Source: Pelagibacteraceae bacterium AG-359-O02
GTDB lineage: Bacteria; Pseudomonadota; Alphaproteobacteria; Pelagibacterales; Pelagibacteraceae
Reading direction: 5' to 3'
Assembly: GCA_003280485.1 (NCBI GenBank)
Contig: QCEU01000011.1
Coordinates: 1-36,539 of the forward strand
Length of the DNA stretch: 36,539 bases
This document shows, in pieces, positions 25,913-32,679 of the stretch. Under the pieces are notes generated by a model. It was not told where the DNA came from. It made no database searches and saw nothing but the letters and a program-made list of their open reading frames with translations. Made by a program: the position numbers and the translations under genes. Each line of letters starts with the position of its first letter. Position 1 is the first letter of the stretch.

Positions 25913-26596
25913 ATGTTAACTAAAAAACAAAAAAACCTGCTTCTCTTTATCAACAAAAAGTTGAGATCTACAGGTGTGTCGCCTTCATATGAGGAAATGA
26001 AAGAATCGTTAAATTTAAAATCAAAATCTGGGATCCACAGACTTATTAGTGCATTGGAAGAAAGAGGCTTCATTAAAAGATTAGCCCATAAAGCGAGAGC
26101 ATTAGAAGTAATTAAGTTACCTGAAACTGCATCTGCTAACGATATTTATAACAGTTTTTCTCCAAGCGTTATTAAGGGAGGACTAGATGAGGAAAATTTA
26201 AATAATTCTAAAGATACAGAAATCCCTGTTCTTGGAAAAATTGCTGCAGGAACTCCAGTTGAAGCTATACAGAATGAAGTTTCTAGAATTCCACTGCCAG
26301 CAAATATTGAAAAAGATGGAGAATTTTTTGGTTTAAAGGTCCAAGGGGACTCTATGATTGAAGCTGGAATTAATGATGGTGATACTGTTATTGTCAAAAA
26401 AGCAGATACTGCAGATAATGGAAAAATTGTAGTAGCTTTAATAGATGATCACGAGGCTATGCTGAAAAGAATTAGAAGAAAAGGTAAAACTGTTGCATTA
26501 GAAAGTGCAAATAGAAATTACGAAACAAAAATATTTGGCCCAGATAGAGTGAAAGTTCAAGGAATTCTTGTATCTTTATATAGAAACTTTCAGTAA
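25913..26596 (+). CDS. lexA: LexA SOS repressor
   Basis: A 227-residue self-cleaving repressor. A winged HTH (residues 1-68) begins MLTKKQKNLLLFINKKLRST, with SPSYEEMKESLNLKSKSGIHRLI as the helix-turn-helix. The S24 peptidase domain has cleavage site Ala112-Gly113 in GKIAAGTP, nucleophile Ser147 in VQGDSMIEAG, and general base Lys185 in AMLKR. I chose ATG 25913 because the family starts MLTKKQ; an in-frame ATG at 25895 adds six residues and almost touches the SOS box. RecA-stimulated cleavage is established for the family. gltX follows after 19 bp. Confidence 0.95.
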   Translation: MLTKKQKNLLLFINKKLRSTGVSPSYEEMKESLNLKSKSGIHRLISALEERGFIKRLAHKARALEVIKLPETASANDIYNSFSPSVIKGGLDEENLNNSKDTEIPVLGKIAAGTPVEAIQNEVSRIPLPANIEKDGEFFGLKVQGDSMIEAGINDGDTVIVKKADTADNGKIVVALIDDHEAMLKRIRRKGKTVALESANRNYETKIFGPDRVKVQGILVSLYRNFQ

Positions 26597-26615
26597 AATA
26601 GTCTAAATAAATTCC

Positions 26616-28010
26616 ATGAAAAAAGTAGCAACTAGATTTGCTCCTTCTCCTACCGGCCCTCTTCATATTGGTGGAGTAAGAACAGCTCTATTTAATTGGT
26701 TATATTCAAAAAATAAATCAGGTAAATTTTATTTAAGGATAGAAGATACTGATAAAGAAAGATCTAAGAAAGAACATAAGGTTCAAATAATTAACTCTCT
26801 AAAATGGATGGGAATTGAACACGATGGTGAAGAGTATATTCAATCAAAAATGGTTGATGAACACGTAACTATTGCTAAAAGATTATTAGAAAATGGGAAT
26901 GCCTATAAATGCTTTTGTAGTGCAGAGGAAATAGAGGAACAAAAGAAAAGAGCTAAACAAAAAAAAATTCCTTATGTGTATAATCGAAAATGGCGTGATA
27001 TTTCTGAAGATCAAGCCCCAAGTGATATAAAACCAGTTATAAGATTTAAAAGTAAAATAGAAGGCACTTCTCTACTAAAAGACCTAGTTCAAGGAAACGT
27101 GGAGATTGAAAATAATACTATTGAGGATTTTGTTATTTTAAGAAATGACGAAACGCCAACATATAATTTATCTGCGTCAGTTGATGATCATAATATGGAA
27201 ATGACTCATATTATAAGAGGAGACGATCATAAAATAAATACTTTTAAACAAATACAGATATATGAAGCATTAGGGTGGGATATTCCACAATTTGCTCATA
27301 TACCTCTTATTCATACAATAGATGGTAAGAAACTTTCAAAAAGAGACAATGCCTCAACATTAGAAGATTACTCAAAAATTGGTATTCTACCTGAGTCACT
27401 TAGAAATTACCTACTAAGGTTAGGATGGTCTTATAAAGATAAGGAAATTTTTAACTTAGATGAAAGTATAAAACTTTTTAATTTAGATGGAATAGGTAAA
27501 TCACCTTCAAAACTTGATATGAGTAGAATTCTTTCTATGAATGAATATTACATAAAAAATACTGAAGAAAATATATTGTACAAAAAGTTAAAAGAATATT
27601 GTGAGATGTATAAAGATAGAATTAAAGAAGATAAAGAAAATACAATAAAGAGCTCATTAACTTTTTTAAAAAATAAAGCAAAAACACTTGAGGATATATT
27701 TAACAATTCTAAATACATATTAAATGATAAAGTTATTATTAATGAAAATGATAAAGAGCTGATAAACGATGAAGCTAAAAAAATAATACATTTATTTAAA
27801 GAGAAGATTTCAGAATTAGAAGTTTTTGATAGAGTAAATTTAGAACAAATCATAAATGGGTTAATAAAATTGAACAATACAAATTTTAAGGGTATTGGGC
27901 AGCCATTACGAATAATGTTAACAGGATCTAAATTTGGTCCAGGAATATATGATATAATATTATCTCTTGGAAAAAACGAAGTAATAAAAAGATTAGGAAA
28001 TATAGGATAA
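26616..28010 (+). CDS. gltX: Glutamyl-tRNA synthetase
   Basis: A 464-residue class Ic synthetase charging tRNA-Glu. The N-terminal RFAPSPTGPLHIGGVRTAL has the HIGH-type HIGG (17-20), with YLRIEDTDKERS next. DGKKLSKRDNA holds the KMSKS-type KLSKR (239-243). A C-terminal helical anticodon-binding region ends GPGIYDIILSLGK. A CxC pair (CFC at 99-101) resembles the zinc-associated motif, but the rest of that motif is incomplete. It follows lexA by 19 bp and probably shares its transcript. Its last 18 bp overlap convergent lpxB. Confidence 0.95.
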   Translation: MKKVATRFAPSPTGPLHIGGVRTALFNWLYSKNKSGKFYLRIEDTDKERSKKEHKVQIINSLKWMGIEHDGEEYIQSKMVDEHVTIAKRLLENGNAYKCFCSAEEIEEQKKRAKQKKIPYVYNRKWRDISEDQAPSDIKPVIRFKSKIEGTSLLKDLVQGNVEIENNTIEDFVILRNDETPTYNLSASVDDHNMEMTHIIRGDDHKINTFKQIQIYEALGWDIPQFAHIPLIHTIDGKKLSKRDNASTLEDYSKIGILPESLRNYLLRLGWSYKDKEIFNLDESIKLFNLDGIGKSPSKLDMSRILSMNEYYIKNTEENILYKKLKEYCEMYKDRIKEDKENTIKSSLTFLKNKAKTLEDIFNNSKYILNDKVIINENDKELINDEAKKIIHLFKEKISELEVFDRVNLEQIINGLIKLNNTNFKGIGQPLRIMLTGSKFGPGIYDIILSLGKNEVIKRLGNIG

Positions 28011-29123
28011 TATAATATTTGATGCTTCTTCAGTCGAAGAACTAGGAGAAGTCAAAGTTTCAAGAGTTTTTTTTATTTCATCTTTTTGTTTGGCAATTAA
28101 ATCTGGTTTTTTTAGAAAATAGTAAACGCTTCTAAATATTTCCTCAGCATTACATTCAGATTGTATCAACTCTGGAATGACTTCTCTATTATTGATAATA
28201 TTTATCATATTAACAAATTTTATATTTAATAGAAATTTTGCTAAATAAAAATTAACAAAATTCATTTTATATATAATTATTGACGGAACATTCAATTTAC
28301 AAACCTCCAAAGAAACTGTTCCAGATTTTACCACAGCAAAAATTGATTTTTTTAAAACTGCAGTTTTAATTTTATCGTCATTTATAATTTCTAGATTTTG
28401 TATGTGTTCTTTTGAAATATAACTCGATATACGTTCTTTATTTTTATCAGTTGCATGAAATATGAAATTATAATTGGGATCATTGCTATTCATTTTTTTA
28501 ATAAAATTAATTAGAATTGGCATATGGTGATTTATCTCTGAAGTTCTGCTTCCAGGAAAAATTGATATAATTTTTTTTTTATCTAAAAATTGGTCTATTT
28601 GGATATTTTCATTAATTTTTTTATCTAACAAAGGGTGACCTACAAAAGTGTTGGTTAGTTTTTCTTTATCAAAATATTCTTTTTCAAACCTAAAAAGCAG
28701 TAAAATATGGTCTAAAAATTCCTTCATTTTCTTTACCCTACCCTCTCTCCATGCCCAAACTTTAGGGGCAATAAAATGAATTATCTTTATTTTTGGATTT
28801 TTTTCTTTGACTAGTTTTGCTACTCTTAATGTAAAATCTGGACTATCAACACTAAATAAAATATCTGGGTTAAATTTTAAAACTTCATTAACAGTATCTT
28901 TAATTTTACGTTTTATTTTAAAAAAATTTAACAATATATCTGTAAAAGCTATATAAGTTATTTCTTTTTGGTCATAGATTGTCTTTATACCTAATTTTTC
29001 CAAGTTTGTTCCACCAACACTTAAGAATTCTAAATCAGCTTTTTTTGTTTTTATTTGTGATATTACTTCTGACGCTAATTTATCTCCTGAGGGTTCGCCT
29101 GTAAGAACAAAAATTTTTTTCAT
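27993..29123 (-). CDS. lpxB: Lipid-A-disaccharide synthase
   Basis: A 376-residue peripheral membrane GT19 glycosyltransferase that joins UDP-2,3-diacylglucosamine and lipid X into the lipid A disaccharide. It has KIFVLTGEPSGDKLASEVI, ILFSVDSPDFTLRVAK, HFIAPKVWAWREGRVKKMK, LLLFRFEKEYF, NTFVGHPLLD, SIFPGSRTSEINHHMP, and AVVKSGTVSLEV followed by PSIIIYKM. It is the last gene of the long envelope operon, overlaps lpxI by 4 bp (ATGA) and overlaps the end of convergent gltX by 18 bp. In many relatives gltA lies near this junction; it is absent here. Confidence 0.95.
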   Translation of the reverse strand: MKKIFVLTGEPSGDKLASEVISQIKTKKADLEFLSVGGTNLEKLGIKTIYDQKEITYIAFTDILLNFFKIKRKIKDTVNEVLKFNPDILFSVDSPDFTLRVAKLVKEKNPKIKIIHFIAPKVWAWREGRVKKMKEFLDHILLLFRFEKEYFDKEKLTNTFVGHPLLDKKINENIQIDQFLDKKKIISIFPGSRTSEINHHMPILINFIKKMNSNDPNYNFIFHATDKNKERISSYISKEHIQNLEIINDDKIKTAVLKKSIFAVVKSGTVSLEVCKLNVPSIIIYKMNFVNFYLAKFLLNIKFVNMINIINNREVIPELIQSECNAEEIFRSVYYFLKKPDLIAKQKDEIKKTLETLTSPSSSTEEASNIILSYIS

Positions 29124-29911
29124 ATAGCTATTAAAAAGAGTTTATTTTGATTTGCATATTTAATACAGGCTTCTTTATTTAATATAATATTTTGATTTGA
29201 TTTAATAACAATCCCCTTGATGCCAATCTCATTACAATCTTTAAATGTATCAATTCCAATTGTGGGTAAATCTACCCTTAAATCTTGTTTTGTTTTAGGT
29301 AGTTTTATTAAAATACCTTTTTTTATTTTGGATTTAGTAACAGATTTTATCATTACTTTTGTACCTTTTCTTGTTTCTCTAGAAATGATTTTGTTATCTC
29401 TTATTATCACTGCTTGTGTATGGTTGTGCGAATTTATCTTTTTTAATTCTTTAATCCCTTTAACTATCTCTTCCTTTTCAAATAAAGTTGGTCTAGTTTT
29501 TGTATAAATTCCTCTCTTTAATGTTAACTCTGGGTTGAAGGTATTTAATTTAATAACTTTAATTTTATTTTCAGACAAAATTTTAATTAAAACTTTTAAT
29601 ATTGCTGCGTCACCTTTTTTTGACGCTTTAACTATTCTTGGAATATAAAATAGCCCTCTTAAGTCTAATTTTAGTTTTGATATTTTAGGTTTAACTATAT
29701 TTCCTGCAAATATGACCTTTTTACATTTTTGTGATTTGATAAGATTTAAAATCTCACCAAATTTACCTATGTTAATAAAAAAACTATGCTTATTTTTTTT
29801 GAATTTGTTATTTTTTGTAAGATCTATGATGAAATATTTTATCTTCTTTTTCTCTATTTTTTCAATAATTTCATTTGGTAGATCTTTTTCTCCTAAAAAA
29901 AGTCCTATCAT
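29120..29911 (-). CDS. lpxI: UDP-2,3-diacylglucosamine diphosphatase LpxI
   Basis: A 263-residue protein of the LpxI (DUF1009) family, which hydrolyses UDP-2,3-diacylglucosamine to lipid X and UMP. Many Alphaproteobacteria use it instead of LpxH. Visible features are MIGLFLGEKDLPNEI at the start, KKVIFAGNIVKPKISKL, FNPELTLKRGIYTKTRPT, HTQAVIIRDNKIISRETRKG (the family's central segment), KLPKTKQDLRVDLPTIG, and GIKGIVIKSNQNIIL. It lies between lpxA (one-base overlap) and lpxB, exactly where the pathway predicts, which makes the call strong. Confidence 0.93.
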   Translation of the reverse strand: MIGLFLGEKDLPNEIIEKIEKKKIKYFIIDLTKNNKFKKNKHSFFINIGKFGEILNLIKSQKCKKVIFAGNIVKPKISKLKLDLRGLFYIPRIVKASKKGDAAILKVLIKILSENKIKVIKLNTFNPELTLKRGIYTKTRPTLFEKEEIVKGIKELKKINSHNHTQAVIIRDNKIISRETRKGTKVMIKSVTKSKIKKGILIKLPKTKQDLRVDLPTIGIDTFKDCNEIGIKGIVIKSNQNIILNKEACIKYANQNKLFLIAI

Positions 29912-30693
29912 TATTTGTTACGTGGAAGTGATATTGGTCTTTTTTTGTCTGTATTTATAAAACTGAGTATTTTTTTTACAAACTCATTTTCTTTAAGATC
30001 ATTATTAAGTAGTCCTATATTTTCTCTAAAACTTGGAGTTTTAAATATTATTTCATAAGCTAATTGTATTTTTTTAATATTTTCATTTGAAACTTTAGAT
30101 CTTCTTAATCCAATAAGATTTAATCCCATTAAGTTATTTCTATTACCCATTGATAAACCAAACGGAATGACATCACTCAAAACTCCAGTCATTCCACCTA
30201 TCATCGCATGCTCACCTATTCTAGAAAATTGGTGTATCGCACAACTTCCACCCACTATTGCGTTGTTTTGAATGGTAACATGCCCGCCTACTTGAACGTT
30301 GTTAGCTAAAACAACATTGTTCGATATCATACAATCATGTGCTACATGGCAATAAACCATTAATAAGTTATTATCTCCAATTCTGGTTATTCCACCACCT
30401 TGTTCTGTCCCAGGATTTATATTAACATACTCTCTAAACTTATTGTTATTTCCAATAATTATTGAATTTTTTTCTCCTTTATATTTTAAATCTTGAGGAG
30501 GAGTTCCAATAGATGAGAAAGGATATATTTGGTTATTCTCTCCTATCTTTGTATTACCAACTATATTTACATGGGAATGTATAATTGAGTTGTTTCCTAT
30601 TTCTACCTCTGGGCCTATAAAACAATAAGGCCCTATCTGAACATTATCTGCAATCTTTGCTTTTAAGTCTACAATTGCTGTTTTATGGATCAC
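29911..30693 (-). CDS. lpxA: UDP-GlcNAc O-acyltransferase
   Basis: A 260-residue left-handed parallel beta-helix enzyme that starts lipid A synthesis by acylating UDP-GlcNAc at the 3-OH. Repeated hexapeptides of the [LIV]G type run from about residue 5 to 180 (VQIGPYCFIGPEVEIGNN; NVQVGGHVTIQNNAIVGG). The catalytic His119 is in YCHVAHDCMI, and SIGTPPQDLKYKGE is a family hallmark. The C-terminal helical domain has GLNLIGLRRSKVS. The start is GTG at 30693, giving MIHKTAIVD as in the family. It is preceded by a 55-bp gap, unusual in this operon. Confidence 0.96.
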   Translation of the reverse strand: MIHKTAIVDLKAKIADNVQIGPYCFIGPEVEIGNNSIIHSHVNIVGNTKIGENNQIYPFSSIGTPPQDLKYKGEKNSIIIGNNNKFREYVNINPGTEQGGGITRIGDNNLLMVYCHVAHDCMISNNVVLANNVQVGGHVTIQNNAIVGGSCAIHQFSRIGEHAMIGGMTGVLSDVIPFGLSMGNRNNLMGLNLIGLRRSKVSNENIKKIQLAYEIIFKTPSFRENIGLLNNDLKENEFVKKILSFINTDKKRPISLPRNK

Positions 30694-30718
30694 ACATAAT
30701 TGATAACAAATTTAGAAT

Positions 30719-30775
30719 TTATTTCTTATCAACTATTACTACTGATTATTACTTTCTATCAACAATTGTTGCTGA
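30719..30775 (-). repeat. Degenerate duplication of the fabZ 3' end
   Basis: The last nine fabZ codons (30775-30749, encoding SATIVDRK and stop) are followed by a second TAA (30748-30746). Nine further in-frame codons (30745-30719) would read SVVIVDKK and stop. The two 27-nt blocks agree at 20 positions, including both TAA codons. This fills half of the 55-bp fabZ-lpxA gap. It may be the trace of a tandem duplication or of stop-codon relocation; chance similarity in A+T-rich DNA is the alternative. Confidence 0.5.
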
Positions 30776-31195
30776 CCATTGCGCATCAGCCATTTTTTTA
30801 TCACCAACAAAAGCTGTTCCTTTATACTTCCATACTCTACCATGTGATCTTATAGCCTCAATATTAAGTTCTAGAATACAATCTGGTATTACTGGATTTC
30901 TAAATCTAGCTTTTTCAATTGTCATTAAAAAAACTAACTTATTTTCATACGTAGCTTTATCTAATCCGTTTGCAGTTAAAGCAGCAGCAGCCTGTCCAAA
31001 AGCTTCAACTATTAGAACGCCAGGCATTACCGGCTCTCCAGGGAAATGTCCATTAACAAAAAAACTATCTTTTTTAACATTTACAATGGCAGTGGCAGAG
31101 AAAAGTTTTTTAATATTTCTTAATTCGTCAATTAATAACATTGGTTCCCTATGAGGGAGAAGATTTTTAATTTGTTCTTTATTTAAATTAGTCAT
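30749..31195 (-). CDS. fabZ: 3-hydroxyacyl-ACP dehydratase
   Basis: A 148-residue hot-dog-fold enzyme that dehydrates 3-hydroxyacyl-ACP in fatty-acid elongation. It competes with LpxA/LpxD for the same 3-hydroxyacyl-ACP pool. It has LLPHREPMLLIDEL, the catalytic His50 in NGHFPGEPVMPGVLIVEA with Glu64, and KARFRNPVIPDCILEL. Length is normal. It starts within the last 8 bp of lpxD, the standard lpxD-fabZ-lpxA arrangement that couples membrane and lipid A synthesis. An imperfect copy of its last codons follows the stop. Confidence 0.96.
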   Translation of the reverse strand: MTNLNKEQIKNLLPHREPMLLIDELRNIKKLFSATAIVNVKKDSFFVNGHFPGEPVMPGVLIVEAFGQAAAALTANGLDKATYENKLVFLMTIEKARFRNPVIPDCILELNIEAIRSHGRVWKYKGTAFVGDKKMADAQWSATIVDRK

Positions 31196-32167
31196 TTAAT
31201 TTACTGTCTTTTAAAAAGTTTCTAATATTTTTTGCAGGGTATCCCATTACTTTATTATTTGAAGGGATATTTTTGATGACACCACTTCCCCCTCCAATTT
31301 GCACATTATCGCCAATAGTTATATGACCAGAGATTCCCGACTGTCCTCCAATCATTACTTTATCACCAATAGTTGAACTTCCAGCAAATCCAACCTGACC
31401 AGTAATTATACAATTTTTTCCTATTCTAACATTATGCGCTATATGGACTTGATTATCCAAAAAAGTTCCATCACCAATAATTGTATTTGTCAATGATCCT
31501 CTGTCTATTGTATTATTACACCCAATCTCTACATTATTTCCTACAACTACCATTCCTACATGTGGGTATCTTATATTTTTTAATTTGTCAGGGAAAAAAC
31601 CAAATCCTTTTTTACCTAAAACTGCCCCATCAAGAATATTTGTATTATCTCCAATAATAGTGTTCTTAATAATTACATTGCTACCAATATTACAATTTTT
31701 GCCAATTTTTACATTTCTCTCAATTATTGTATTATGTCCTACAGATGATTTTTTACCAATAATAACATTTTTTCCTAAAAGAACATTTTTGCCAAATTTA
31801 GTATCAGGATATTTTTTTTTATTGAAAATTCTTACATCAGAATCAAAATGATCATCAAGTGCAGAAGGATAAAATAATGCTGTAATCTTAGAAACAGATA
31901 ACAATATATTTTCTACATATATAACATTTATCTGTTTAGGCATAAAAGGTGCAAATTTTTTATTTGTAACGAGTAATTTGCATTTTGTTTTTTTTAGTGA
32001 ATCCAGATATTTAATTGAATGAAAAAAAGAAATATCATTTAGATTAGCAGTGTTTAAGTCTTTTATGTCTTTGATATCATAATTTTTTTTTTGTTTATTT
32101 AAATTTAGTATTGAAAGAACTTCATTAATCTTAATATTATTTTTTTTTTAAAAAAAAGATTTTTCAT
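31188..32167 (-). CDS. lpxD: LpxD N-acyltransferase, frameshifted near its start
   Basis: Adds the second 3-hydroxyacyl chain (N-linked) to UDP-3-O-acylglucosamine. From 32140 to the stop one frame is open and encodes a full LpxD: an N-terminal uridine-binding domain (DLNTANLNDISFFHSIKYL; KCKLLVTNKKFAP), hexapeptide beta-helix repeats, and catalytic QVHIAHNVRIG. The ATG that fits is at 32167, in TAAATG with the skp stop. It starts MKNLFFKK but enters a T8A10 run, after which it is in the wrong frame. One extra A restores an unbroken protein of 326 residues. No ATG, GTG or TTG exists between the in-frame stop at the run and residue ~70 (31943). Either an indel error, a real lesion or slippage. 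Confidence 0.88.
32140..32157. repeat. T10A8 homopolymer pair (plus strand) in the lpxD start
   Basis: Ten T's (32140-32149) adjoin eight A's (32150-32157) on the plus strand, so the lpxD message would read U8A10 from the fifth nucleotide of its fourth codon region onward. One more A (or two fewer) would put lpxD in frame. Runs of this length are prone to sequencing error, replication slippage and RNA-polymerase slippage. Confidence 0.85.
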
Positions 32168-32677
32168 TTAAAATTCTAGCTTTGTAATATTATTATTTAG
32201 TAATTTAATTATTTGATTTGTTATATCTAGGTTTTTTCTGCCCACAACGATATTTTTTTTTGGTATTACTATAGATATAGAATTTTCATCAACATATTTA
32301 GTAATAATTGGATTTAATGCCAATAAAATTTCTTTGGTCTTATTTATTTTTATATTATTTAATTCTTCTAAGGAAACTTTCTTGTCAGATCTATATTTTT
32401 GAACTTCTGAAGTTAGTTTTTGTAATTTTTTTTGAAATTGCTCTTTATCTAAAATATTCTGTTGTGCTATTAAGGATTTTTCTTTATTAACCAGATCATT
32501 TTCAATTTTCTCATATTTCAATGAATTTTTATTTTTAATTGTTTGTAAATAAATATTTAGATTTTTTCCTACATCAGATGAATTTAAAATAAAGTTAATA
32601 TCAATATAAACAATTTCTGCCTTGGAATTTAATGTAAGAATATTTAATAAGATAAAAATTAAAATTTTTTTTTTCAT
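32168..32677 (-). CDS. skp: OmpH/Skp-family periplasmic chaperone
   Basis: A 169-residue periplasmic protein. The signal peptide (1-20, MKKKILIFILLNILTLNSKA) is followed by EIVYIDINFILNSSDVGKNL, the usual start of mature OmpH/Skp. A long charged helical arm (~45-125) then reaches VPKKNIVVGRKNLDITNQII. Skp trimers hold unfolded outer-membrane proteins for BamA. It starts 2 bp after bamA, and its TAA directly abuts the lpxD ATG at 32167. Sequence conservation is low, but topology and place are diagnostic. Confidence 0.9.
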   Translation of the reverse strand: MKKKILIFILLNILTLNSKAEIVYIDINFILNSSDVGKNLNIYLQTIKNKNSLKYEKIENDLVNKEKSLIAQQNILDKEQFQKKLQKLTSEVQKYRSDKKVSLEELNNIKINKTKEILLALNPIITKYVDENSISIVIPKKNIVVGRKNLDITNQIIKLLNNNITKLEF

Positions 32678-32679
32678 TA

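Noticed and set aside
31188..31943. Taking lpxD as a 251-residue protein starting at the ATG at 31943
   Set aside because: The same frame continues upstream for about 65 codons with clear LpxD N-terminal domain sequence, and that ATG is an internal Met.
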